From contig JAKMGM010000146.1 of assembly GCA_022424925.1 (NCBI GenBank), positions 1 to 12,555 on the forward strand: a stretch of DNA of 12,555 bases. Direction: 5' to 3'. A model generated the notes under the pieces. That model had not been told where the DNA came from. It was given only the letters and a program-made list of their open reading frames with translations, and did not search any database. The position numbers and the translations under genes were made by a program. Below are positions 1 through 7,838 of the stretch, one piece after another. Source of the stretch: Candidatus Poseidoniaceae archaeon. Lineage in GTDB: Archaea > Thermoplasmatota > Poseidoniia > Poseidoniales > Poseidoniaceae. Position 1 is the first letter of the stretch, and every line of letters starts with the position of its first letter.

Positions 1-3000
1 GATTTCTACAGTACCCAAAGATGGTACACCAGTTACCCATACGGTGGTGAAGTGTATCTCAATGATGCTGCGGTCTACGGCGTAGCTGCGAACGACGATG
101 GTGGAATGTACGGCGTTGAAATCGGAACCTACAGTTCTCCGATTACCACGTTTGTTGCTAACAACTCAGTGTTCTCGAATCTGGCTTCAATCCGAATGAC
201 GAATGGATACACCAGCACATGGTCGAATGCATACATATGGGAAATTGAAGAGTTCTCTCTTACGAACTCAACGATTACCCATTTCCAAGGCTATGAGCGA
301 CTCAATGGTGCAATTCAATTCACGGACCAATGTGTCCGAATTGGCGGCGGCGAAGAATCACTTGTCTCAGACAACGTCTTCAATGATTGTGGCGTTGGCA
401 TTCATCTCTTGCGATCACCGTACTGGACACGGCACGGCACATCAATCGGAGCAGAAGACGTTACAATTTCTAACAACATCTTCAACGATGGTGGAGAAAT
501 TGCAGATATCTGGCTCGGTAACAGTGGATTCTCTACCAATGCACTTATCCATAACAATGTATTGAACAATGTCGGCGCAACTGCGGCTGCAATTGCTGTT
601 TACAACGGCGAACACACCGGTGTTACAATTTCAGACAATACAATCAATGCGGTAACAGATGGTATTTACGTTTCGAATGCATTTGACCATCACGTTACTG
701 GTAACACGATTAACGGCATTGGTGACGCGTCATACGCTGCTATTTCTGTCGTCGACGGATACGGTCACATTGACAACAACACAGTTGTGGACGCAGATGG
801 TGGAATCATCATCGATTCCGCATCATCACCACCGGTGCCGGTTACTACGCTCTGTACAATCAACGGTAATTCCTACAGAAGCCAAGCTTCATGCTCTGCT
901 ACAATTACGGCAGGAAGTACGTTGGATGTTAACATTGAAACCGATTACTGGGGCTACGAAGCACGAGTTAGCATTCTCAAACCTGACGGTACGACCGATA
1001 CATTCGGTTCGAGCCCGACATTTTCGCGCAACACCGTCTACGCGCCTCTCGTAACATACACTGCACCTGGAACATACGCATTGACCGTTACCGACACCTA
1101 CGGAGACGGAGGAACAGATGTGTACATGATTGAAGGTGGCACTGCTTCTGCTTACTCCGGCCCTACGATTGCCGATAACACAATCAGTACCTCCGCAGGA
1201 CGAACCGCCCCAAGTGCGGTCGGTTTGGTCTTCGAAGACTGTGACGGCGTCGATATTAGCTCTGCACGTAATACCATTAGCCTTTCAGACACTGCAATGA
1301 GCATCAGTAACTGTAACGTTGTTGATGTCGCATCAGTAATCACTGGTGGCGATGATGCTGGAACGGTCGGAATCGATGCAGATGATGCGAGTGGTGACAG
1401 TTTGACCCTTTCAGGAACAACCGTTACTGGATTCGCAACTGGTGTCGAAAAGACCAGTGGAGAACTCACCCTCACAGGTGACTCATCCATCACGGGTGAC
1501 GACTACGGAGTTTACGTCGATGATGCTACGGTAATCGCAATCAACGCTGCTGTCAACGGTGGCACGACCGGAACAGGTCTGCATGTTGTCGACAGCGATG
1601 ACGTCTGGGTTTACCCAATGAACGCTTCTGGCCTTGTTGGAATGTATGTCGAAAACACGCCATTCCGCTGGGATGGAGGCACATCGACTGCGGCCACAAC
1701 GCTTGAAGTCGTGGAATCGCAAGGCAGTGTCGAAAACATGACATGGTCTGCATCCACAACTCAGATTAACGCTGGAAGCAATGCTTACGTTACTTCAATC
1801 GGAAACACAATCGATGCAAGCAAGTTGATTGTTACTTCGACGGCTACCATTGATGAAGCAAACTTGTTCTCGATGGAATCAACGCACTTGAACGCTGCAC
1901 CAACGAAGGAAGTTGCAATGATGATCAAGTCAACTGATGGAACTCGAGCATCATATGTCTCGACAACATTCCAACCAGAAGTGATGGTTGTTGACGGTTC
2001 AAACGACGATTGGGTCGGTGGAAACGCCCTCAACCCGTCGGGCTATGCAATGCCTGGTATGATGAGCGGTGACGGTACAAACGACATGTTCGTGACCTAC
2101 ATTGAAGGCGACGACCTCTACATCGGTCTAACCGGTGAAGACCTCGCAGCAAGCGATGTTCTCATCTACCTCAGTGTCGATGGCAGCGGAAGCAGCACTG
2201 GATACAACCTCGGTGGTTCTCACAACCTGCCATTCCAAGCCAACTATGTGCTTTGGGCAGACAGTGACTCCTCCTATGACCTGTACAGTTACGGTTTCCT
2301 CGGATGGGGCGTTACTTCGCTCAGTTCGGCTACCGTTGATGTTGCCTCGTCTGCTGGATTGACTGAAATTTCAATACCGTTCTCTCGAATCGGTGGAACA
2401 CCAAGTCAAATTGACATCGTTGCTATTGTGCAAGGTGAATCTACTGCTGATGTCAGCACAGTTCACCCTACCCAAACCATTGATTCAGCCAACACACTGC
2501 AGAGTTTCACCGAATACATCACCGTTGAACTAACACACGATGACTTGCTCACCGGTGAAATCAACGATGAAGTTCTGGTGTACCGTTCCTACAAGGGTTC
2601 GAACACGCCAAGTGTTGCAAAGAACTACGATGTGATGATCAAGACCGATGCAGCCTGTGAATACGATTGGGCTACAACAAGCGACATCTCGCTTGCTACC
2701 AATGTCGAAATCACAATGGACATGGCACGTGCTTGCCCTGAAATTCAATCAACTTTGGATGACATCGTGGTATTGGAAGATTCTGGCGCTTACACCTTCA
2801 GCCTAACCAACTTGGCTGACGATGTGCAAGACCTCGAAGCTGACCTCACATGGACATCTGCTGACGGCAACCTCGTTGCTTACGACAATGTTTTGGTCGA
2901 CTGGAACCAAAATGGACACACCGTGACCATTACTCCACTCGATGACCAATTCGGTACTCTTGAGTATGAGTTTGAAGTTACAGACAGCAACGGATTGACT

Positions 3001-5247
3001 GACAAGAAGAACATCACCTTTGAAGTAACCAACGTCAATGACGCTCCGGTTATCTGCAACGTCGAAGAAACCGATTGTATGCCAATCTTCTCTTCTGATG
3101 ATGACTTTGACAACATCTTGGCAGAAGGATTTGGCACACACACCAAGGACCTTGGCGATGTATCAAACGCTTCGAAGTCTTACATCCGTGACATGGCAAA
3201 CGAGCAATCGCCAGTTCGCCAAGTCTACGATTGGGATGCAAGTGTCGACTCGACATGTGTCGCATTCACTGTTGAAGTGAATGCATTGAACTCGATGATT
3301 ATCACCGAGAACGCATCGAACGAGAAGGGCGGTTCCTGTACTGTCACACTCACCCTGAGTGATGATGGCGCTGAGAACACCGATGCTACACCGTACACGG
3401 TCGACTTCTCTGTCGCACCTGTGAACGACGCACCGGTCATCACCCTGCAAGATATGGACGGACAGAACTTGTTGGTCAGTGACGCCGGAAGCCGTGCGAA
3501 CGGTGAAGGTGAATTCATCACCATGACAGAAGACGATACCAATGCTGACAACCTCACATGGGATCTTCTACCACTGATGAACGACATTGACCACGACGTA
3601 CCTACGGACTTGACATGGACTGTCGAACCAACTGCACAGTGTGCATACACCAACTACTTCACAACGGCAATCGTCGGAACTGATTTGGTGTTCTCACTGA
3701 TACCAGACGCAACCACAAACGGTTACGATTGGGAAGTTGATTACATGAACGACAACGGTATCCACCAATTGCGACCGGGTGGCCAGACATTCTGTGCCAT
3801 CAACTTGGTTCTCAAGGATACGGCTACTGCACCAACACACACTCCGAACTACGATACGACCGTGCTGAACTCAGCATTCACTGAGCAACTCGCACCGTAC
3901 GAACAAGGACAGGACGATGTCGTGATGTATGTCACCATTGACCGTGTTGCTGAGAACGTCGCAGACTACTCGATTAACGCAGAGAGTGGAGTGAACTTCA
4001 ACGGCATTACCAACATCATGACCGGCACCTATGTCCCAGTATCAGTGGACATTGACGCTGGTGGTGACGAAGGACCGTACAACTACGACCACATGCTTGC
4101 TGTGACCTTCCATACCGATGGACACACTGAAGATGAAATCACCCGTTACTACAACGTTCCAGATTACGGAACAACGCTAACGGTTGAGGAAAACATCTTC
4201 ATCACCAAGGATACATCGAAGGTCGAAGTCTCTATGGATGTCTTGACATGTCTAAACAACCCTTGTGACCTTACTGTTTCAACCAGTGACCGCTTCCAAG
4301 CAGACGTTCCTGAATCACACCGTGCAAACAACGGTGGCTCTCAGGGTGCTCTTTGGTCCGCTCCTGGTCAATACGGTCAGAACGCATCGCAAACCTCCGA
4401 ACGCCGACCAATGCTGCAAGACAGCTTCTGGTGTAACAACCGACTGACAACATTGGACCTTGCAACTGCAGAGGCAAACTCTGATTGGGGCAAGTGCAAC
4501 GAATACGCATCAGGCTCTGGTTCGTTCGGTGCTACCGGACAAAACATGCCAACTGTTGTTCGTACCATCGGTGCAAGTTCAGTTGCTTCGTTCGCACCAA
4601 GCATTGTTGTGGTCAGCCTAACTGGTCTGTTCGTCAGCGCTCTTGCCTTCTCCAGCCGCCGTGCTGATGATGAAGAAGAAGTGCTTGAGAACACCCTTGA
4701 AGGCGACGACATGGCTGTGAGCCCAGTTATTGCAACCATCCTCATGGTTGCGATTACAGTGGTTCTTTCAGGTGTCATCTATGTGTGGGCAAGTAGCCTA
4801 GCAGAAACGGATGTCAAAGGTGTACCTCGAGTTACCTTTGCTATCGATGATGTCAACAGCTTTGATGCTGATGAAGGTCACTGGCGAATCACAGTTCAAG
4901 CGTCTGAAACTGACTTGGCAACCCAAGCAGTCGAAGTTCGTGTGTTCTATGTTGATGCCAACGGTGAAGCACAAGTAAAGACAACCAATCTAGCAGATAC
5001 ATCCGGCGTATACGGATTCAATCCACAAAACAGTGACTCGATGGTCACGTTCGTGGATCAGGTGAACTCTGAAGGTGATGACAAGGTTTCGACCTTTAAC
5101 ACCGGCGACACCATCTTTGTGCGCACGCATGACTCTGACGGAACACCACTCGAAGATGTGACCATCTCCTTGAACTACGCACCAAGTGCTGGTCAAGGTG
5201 CACAACTTCGTACATGGTCTGGCTTGTCGTACGACCTCAGCGCTTGA
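1..5247 (+). CDS. Giant surface protein: beta-helix, DOMON/CBM9-like and cadherin-like domains with a C-terminal TM-pilin fusion (5' partial)
   Basis: The frame is open from the first base; the first possible start (GTG at 52) lies inside repeat-like sequence, so the true start is off the left edge. Domains by nucleotide position: about 1-840 and 1160-1900, right-handed beta-helix repeats (NNxF/NNTI turns, as in NosD/pectate-lyase-like folds); about 850-1140, an inserted beta-sandwich ending in a TDTYGDGGT motif; about 1981-2500, a DOMON/CBM9-like domain (DGSNDDWVG, later DDLYIGLTGEDL); about 2740-3950, cadherin/Ig-like modules with NVNDAPV and PVNDAPV junctions. The hydrophobic segment 4600-4650 is followed by RR and an acidic linker, then a pilin module from 4711. 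I see no catalytic motif. The role is inferred to be adhesion or glycan binding at the cell surface. Stop TGA at 5245-5247. Domain calls are by eye; the beta-helix, NDAPV modules and pilin are the firmest. Confidence 0.9.
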   Translation, partial: DFYSTQRWYTSYPYGGEVYLNDAAVYGVAANDDGGMYGVEIGTYSSPITTFVANNSVFSNLASIRMTNGYTSTWSNAYIWEIEEFSLTNSTITHFQGYERLNGAIQFTDQCVRIGGGEESLVSDNVFNDCGVGIHLLRSPYWTRHGTSIGAEDVTISNNIFNDGGEIADIWLGNSGFSTNALIHNNVLNNVGATAAAIAVYNGEHTGVTISDNTINAVTDGIYVSNAFDHHVTGNTINGIGDASYAAISVVDGYGHIDNNTVVDADGGIIIDSASSPPVPVTTLCTINGNSYRSQASCSATITAGSTLDVNIETDYWGYEARVSILKPDGTTDTFGSSPTFSRNTVYAPLVTYTAPGTYALTVTDTYGDGGTDVYMIEGGTASAYSGPTIADNTISTSAGRTAPSAVGLVFEDCDGVDISSARNTISLSDTAMSISNCNVVDVASVITGGDDAGTVGIDADDASGDSLTLSGTTVTGFATGVEKTSGELTLTGDSSITGDDYGVYVDDATVIAINAAVNGGTTGTGLHVVDSDDVWVYPMNASGLVGMYVENTPFRWDGGTSTAATTLEVVESQGSVENMTWSASTTQINAGSNAYVTSIGNTIDASKLIVTSTATIDEANLFSMESTHLNAAPTKEVAMMIKSTDGTRASYVSTTFQPEVMVVDGSNDDWVGGNALNPSGYAMPGMMSGDGTNDMFVTYIEGDDLYIGLTGEDLAASDVLIYLSVDGSGSSTGYNLGGSHNLPFQANYVLWADSDSSYDLYSYGFLGWGVTSLSSATVDVASSAGLTEISIPFSRIGGTPSQIDIVAIVQGESTADVSTVHPTQTIDSANTLQSFTEYITVELTHDDLLTGEINDEVLVYRSYKGSNTPSVAKNYDVMIKTDAACEYDWATTSDISLATNVEITMDMARACPEIQSTLDDIVVLEDSGAYTFSLTNLADDVQDLEADLTWTSADGNLVAYDNVLVDWNQNGHTVTITPLDDQFGTLEYEFEVTDSNGLTDKKNITFEVTNVNDAPVICNVEETDCMPIFSSDDDFDNILAEGFGTHTKDLGDVSNASKSYIRDMANEQSPVRQVYDWDASVDSTCVAFTVEVNALNSMIITENASNEKGGSCTVTLTLSDDGAENTDATPYTVDFSVAPVNDAPVITLQDMDGQNLLVSDAGSRANGEGEFITMTEDDTNADNLTWDLLPLMNDIDHDVPTDLTWTVEPTAQCAYTNYFTTAIVGTDLVFSLIPDATTNGYDWEVDYMNDNGIHQLRPGGQTFCAINLVLKDTATAPTHTPNYDTTVLNSAFTEQLAPYEQGQDDVVMYVTIDRVAENVADYSINAESGVNFNGITNIMTGTYVPVSVDIDAGGDEGPYNYDHMLAVTFHTDGHTEDEITRYYNVPDYGTTLTVEENIFITKDTSKVEVSMDVLTCLNNPCDLTVSTSDRFQADVPESHRANNGGSQGALWSAPGQYGQNASQTSERRPMLQDSFWCNNRLTTLDLATAEANSDWGKCNEYASGSGSFGATGQNMPTVVRTIGASSVASFAPSIVVVSLTGLFVSALAFSSRRADDEEEVLENTLEGDDMAVSPVIATILMVAITVVLSGVIYVWASSLAETDVKGVPRVTFAIDDVNSFDADEGHWRITVQASETDLATQAVEVRVFYVDANGEAQVKTTNLADTSGVYGFNPQNSDSMVTFVDQVNSEGDDKVSTFNTGDTIFVRTHDSDGTPLEDVTISLNYAPSAGQGAQLRTWSGLSYDLSA
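4585..5247 (+). other. TM anchor, acidic linker and archaeal type IV pilin module at the C-terminus of the giant protein
   Basis: This sub-region encodes a membrane segment (core SIVVVSLTGLFVSALAF, 4600-4650), SSRR, an acid-rich linker (DDEEEVLENTLEGDD), then MAVSPVIATILMVAITVV and the rest of a hydrophobic helix (4714-4803), and about 148 residues of predicted beta-rich headgroup. The motif matches the archaeal type IV pilin/class III signal region (xDDxAVSPVIAxILMVAITV). Acidic residues just before the motif, usual in free-standing pilins, lie here inside the linker, so the conserved block extends upstream of the ATG at 4711. Topology is consistent: with the ectodomain outside, the first helix puts the linker in the cytoplasm, where a prepilin peptidase acts, and the pilin helix returns outward. 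Whether it is cleaved, stays fused, or is also translated separately cannot be told from sequence. Confidence 0.8.
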
Positions 5248-5264
5248 GTTTCATCACTCAAGCG
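5241..5264 (+). terminator. Hairpin spanning the stop codon of the giant surface gene
   Basis: A perfect 9-bp inverted repeat (CGCTTGAGT at 5241-5249, ACTCAAGCG at 5256-5264) encloses a 6-base loop TTCATC. The TGA stop codon (5245-5247) lies in the left arm. No T-run follows directly, so it may stabilise the mRNA 3' end or act in termination with the stronger hairpins downstream rather than terminate alone. Confidence 0.45.
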
Positions 5265-5281
5265 AGGTAAACGGACGCATT

Positions 5282-5305
5282 GGGGAGGGGCTTCGCCCCC
5301 TCCCC
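5282..5305 (+). terminator. Strong G/C stem-loop with a CTTCG-type loop
   Basis: GGGGAGGGG at 5282-5290 pairs perfectly over 9 bp with CCCCTCCCC at 5297-5305 around the 6-base loop CTTCGC. Only TTGT follows, a poor T-tract. It lies about 35 bases after the stop of the giant gene, fitting a terminator or mRNA 3'-end stabiliser. Confidence 0.5.
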
Positions 5306-5365
5306 CTTGTCTCCCGCATCCCTGAGATGGGATGACTGTCCCAAGGGGCAGAGAGCTATACGATC

Positions 5366-5426
5366 GCAGGGGGTTTCCAGTGGGGCCCCCTGCCTTCGTC
5401 CCCCCTTTTCTTTTTCATTTCATTCA
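5366..5426 (+). terminator. Stem-loop followed by a pyrimidine/T-rich tract
   Basis: GCAGGGGG (5366-5373) pairs over 8 bp with CCCCCTGC (5386-5393) around a 12-base loop. Downstream, from about 5398 to 5426, the + strand is almost all C and T, with TTTT and TTTTT runs at 5407-5416. Archaeal termination depends mainly on T-rich tracts in the non-template strand, so this is the likeliest termination point for transcripts leaving the giant surface gene. The call is by eye. Confidence 0.5.
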
Positions 5427-5477
5427 ATCCGAGAGCGAAGCCTTTCAAGTGAACAGGCATTCATCAACTCGATTGCG

Positions 5478-6161
5478 ATGAGCCAAACACCTGATGTCCC
5501 ACAGACGAAGTGCGTTGTATTCGACTGCGACGGCGTTTTAGTTAACGCTGTCAGTTCATGGCGCACTCTTCATGACCATTTTGGAACCGATAACTCACTT
5601 CACCTCCAACGCTTCATTCGTGGTGAAATCACAGATGTCGAATTTATGCGTTCGGACATCCAAATGTGGAAAGAAGTCCAGGACCCGATTTACAGAGATG
5701 AACTGTTTCGTGCATATTCGGGTATTCAGTTGATGGACGGAGCTCGTGAAGTGGTGCAGGAATTGCAAAACAACGGCGTGTTCGTCGCAATCGTTAGTGC
5801 TGGCGTAGACTTGTTTGTGGCTTCAATTGCTGCTATGTTGAAAGTCGATGACTGGATTGCTAACGGCTTTGTGTTCAATGAAGATGATACGTTGTCTGAC
5901 GAGGGTGTTTGTCGCCTGCATGCAACAGGAAAGGGTGAAATTATTCATCGGTTGTTGGAAATGAATGGCCTTGATGCTGCTGGATGTGTCTCCGTAGGTG
6001 ATTCGGAAATGGACTTGTCCATGCACATTGATGGAAGTCGTTTCATTGGTTTCAATCCCACCCGTGACACTTCGATTGCTGCATTTGAAGCAGCAACTGA
6101 CATCGAAGTCGTACACAGTAAAGATTTGCGAACCATCTTACCGCATCTTCGTTTCGCTTAA
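5478..6161 (+). CDS. HAD-superfamily phosphatase, phosphoserine phosphatase (SerB)-like
   Basis: The 227-residue product carries all four HAD motifs: motif I DCDGV at 16-20 (nucleophile Asp16, acid/base Asp18), motif II Ser107 in AIVSAG, motif III Lys152 in GKGE, and motif IV GDSEMD at 174-179. The cap region (about 25-95) and the ending (GFNPTRD, then VHSKDLRTILP) resemble archaeal phosphoserine-phosphatase-like HAD proteins, so hydrolysis of phosphoserine or another small phosphomonoester is likely; the substrate is inferred. I chose the ATG at 5478 because motif I then lies 16 residues from the N-terminus, as usual. The frame stays open back to 5280, but only through the hairpin-rich non-coding region. 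No clear Shine-Dalgarno site precedes the ATG, so a leaderless mRNA is possible. The stop TAA (6159-6161) abuts the stop of the convergent DP1 gene. Confidence 0.88.
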   Translation: MSQTPDVPQTKCVVFDCDGVLVNAVSSWRTLHDHFGTDNSLHLQRFIRGEITDVEFMRSDIQMWKEVQDPIYRDELFRAYSGIQLMDGAREVVQELQNNGVFVAIVSAGVDLFVASIAAMLKVDDWIANGFVFNEDDTLSDEGVCRLHATGKGEIIHRLLEMNGLDAAGCVSVGDSEMDLSMHIDGSRFIGFNPTRDTSIAAFEAATDIEVVHSKDLRTILPHLRFA

Positions 6162-7775
6162 TCACGCAAATGGTATCGCTGTTGTGGCATGGCTTTTGAG
6201 ATTGACAATTGTGAGCATACATGGTTTCGGTTGGAACCCCAGCATTCTTTGGTACGAGGTTTGGTCTTGCCATGTGCTGGAACAAATCAGTGTTGTTCCC
6301 TTGAAATCAATACAAGCATGGCCATGAACGTGGCCTGTCACGAAGATGTCTGGTACTTCCCGTATGACTAACCCGTCTTCAGGCTCTGGAGAAAGTGGTG
6401 TTTTTCCACCCCATTGGGGGGCTAAGTGGCGACGCCGGAGCATTTGTCGCATGGCTTCAACCGGGTCAGCGTAGGTTACGGTTCTCAACCCTGCCACGAA
6501 GTCGTCAATTGATTTACCGTGGTATGAGAGTAAGCGCACCCCGTGGAGCGAAAAGTCGCATGGATTACCAACGAAGGTCGTCGTGTTGTAATCTTGTTGA
6601 ATGTCTTTCTCAAAGGTAGGTTGGGGCTCAGCCGGACGAACTGCATCGTGATTCCCTGGCAGCATCACACATTCCACCCATTCTGGCAGTAACTCCAACA
6701 GACGAGCGAATTCTGCGTATTGTCCAAACAGGTCTGGTATTGACAACTCACTGTCTTGGCCAGGATATATGCCTACGCCATCGACGCAGTCTCCAGAGAG
6801 TATGAGATATTTGATGGTCTTCGCCAGAGGGTCGGTGTGAAACCAGCGTACCATTTTGTGCCATTGCGCTTCAAGGAAGGTTTTGGAACCTACATGTATG
6901 TCCGAGAGGAATGCTACACTTACGCCGTGTTCTGCTGACACCTTTTGGTGGCTCGCTTTCATAGGGAAATGCAGGTCATCGACATAGAACATATCGCCGG
7001 TCTGGCTGAATGTACCCGATACACCGAGCACGTCATCTGGCATCAATCCTGCTTCGAGTATTTGTTCATGTGCTCGGTCACGGTCATCACCTTTCCTTTT
7101 GGTCAGTAGGCATGTGAGTTCACCGGTTTCATCTTCGAGATTCCACATGAGGTGTCCGTTTTTCGTATAGCGAGGTTCATTGACCAACCCAATCGCAACG
7201 GCTTTGTTTTCATACCCCTGATACCTGCTACTCTCTGCGTGTAATCTCGAAATTTCTGTTGGTGTTCTGGGCAGTCGAGAATTTTGAATAATCATTTTAC
7301 GAATGCTTTGCAAGCGGTCACTGAAGCATGAAGTGATGTCTGCCATCTTGCCTTCTGTAATGCTGTTGCCCGTGATGTCGTAGTGAACCAAGATGTCGGA
7401 TGGCGCATCGGACGCATTCTCGCTGAAGTCCGAGGTGTTCCAATCTGGAAGGTTGTTACGGAATTTTATGTCGAGGGGTTCTGGAGCTTTCATTGGTGCA
7501 ATTGTTCGTCCCAATTCTGGAACGGCTTGCTTTGCTTTTGTATCGAGAATCGGTGATTGCGGCGTTTTCTCTGTCGTGTTTCGCACGCTCCAAATATCGA
7601 GCATAGCGTCGAATATTTCTTGCGTAAGGTATCCACGTTCAAAGCCGACCAGTGGAGCGCAATCAAGTACGCTTTCAATGTCATCCAAATCAAGAAGTTT
7701 TTCTCGAACCGTTGAGGCGGGAAGCATGCCGCGAGTTCGGAGAAGAACCGTCATCTCCTCTTCGCTCGCACCCAT
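6162..7775 (-). CDS. polB: DNA polymerase D (PolII) small subunit DP1
   Basis: The 537-residue product is the small subunit of archaeal family-D DNA polymerase, a replicative polymerase found in euryarchaea and several other archaeal lineages but not in bacteria. It partners the large catalytic subunit DP2, which is not in this window. Layout: a helical N-terminal region (about 1-62), a low-complexity linker, an OB-fold (about 185-275) and a calcineurin/Mre11-like phosphoesterase domain (about 284-530). The metal-site motifs are all intact: SDIHVG (291-296), SGDCVDG (327-333), GNHD (374-377), YHGKS (418-422) and TGHVHG (479-484 region), so it should keep the 3'-5' exonuclease site typical of archaeal DP1. 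The ATG at 7775 gives a normal N-terminus; no Shine-Dalgarno site lies within 15 bases. It is 63 bases downstream of pncC on the same strand and may be cotranscribed. Confidence 0.95.
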   Translation of the reverse strand: MGASEEEMTVLLRTRGMLPASTVREKLLDLDDIESVLDCAPLVGFERGYLTQEIFDAMLDIWSVRNTTEKTPQSPILDTKAKQAVPELGRTIAPMKAPEPLDIKFRNNLPDWNTSDFSENASDAPSDILVHYDITGNSITEGKMADITSCFSDRLQSIRKMIIQNSRLPRTPTEISRLHAESSRYQGYENKAVAIGLVNEPRYTKNGHLMWNLEDETGELTCLLTKRKGDDRDRAHEQILEAGLMPDDVLGVSGTFSQTGDMFYVDDLHFPMKASHQKVSAEHGVSVAFLSDIHVGSKTFLEAQWHKMVRWFHTDPLAKTIKYLILSGDCVDGVGIYPGQDSELSIPDLFGQYAEFARLLELLPEWVECVMLPGNHDAVRPAEPQPTFEKDIQQDYNTTTFVGNPCDFSLHGVRLLSYHGKSIDDFVAGLRTVTYADPVEAMRQMLRRRHLAPQWGGKTPLSPEPEDGLVIREVPDIFVTGHVHGHACIDFKGTTLICSSTWQDQTSYQRMLGFQPKPCMLTIVNLKSHATTAIPFA

Positions 7776-7838
7776 GAATCAAGGTGAAGCATTCACTCCA
7801 AAAGCACACCGGCCGAATCTCTACGGATTTCCAGCGTG

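Larger units (their letters stand above)
5265..5477 (+). other. G/C-rich, highly structured non-coding region after the giant surface gene
   Basis: This stretch holds no convincing gene. It is visibly richer in G and C than its neighbours and contains several successive inverted repeats: GGGGAGGGG (5282-5290) with CCCCTCCCC (5297-5305); CATCCC (5317-5322) with GGGATG (5329-5334); TGTCCC (5337-5342) with GGGGCA (5345-5350, one G-U pair, minimal loop); and GCAGGGGG (5366-5373) with CCCCCTGC (5386-5393). A pyrimidine tract (about 5398-5426) with T-runs follows. The simplest reading is a 3' UTR with a transcription-termination zone, after which the HAD gene starts. A structured small RNA is an alternative. 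Confidence 0.6.

Noticed and set aside
52..54. GTG at 52 as the true start of the giant surface protein
   Set aside because: The frame is open to the window edge with similar sequence (WYTSYPYGGEVYLND), no signal peptide follows the GTG and no ribosome-binding site precedes it.
3225..3653. 142-codon - strand open frame
   Set aside because: It is antisense to the cadherin-like modules, which have clear NDAPV motifs in the + frame. It is a composition-driven shadow.
4377..4778. 133-codon - strand open frame under the pilin fusion
   Set aside because: It is antisense to a clearly coding region; the Ser/Thr/Arg-rich product has no likeness to a known protein.
1..5247. Repetitive DNA within the giant gene (tandem repeats or CRISPR-like pattern)
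   Set aside because: The repetition is at the protein level (beta-helix turns, NDAPV junctions). I see no exact nucleotide repeats of regular length with spacers.
5317..5350. C/D-box sRNA (CTGA near 5322 and a GATGAC stretch near 5331)
   Set aside because: The boxes are poor matches, the spacing is wrong and the bases are better explained by two small hairpins.
5280..5477. N-terminal extension of the HAD protein back to a start at 5280
   Set aside because: The extension would translate the hairpin-rich, pyrimidine-rich non-coding region into Pro/Ser/Arg-rich sequence with no family likeness. The ATG at 5478 puts HAD motif I at the usual position.
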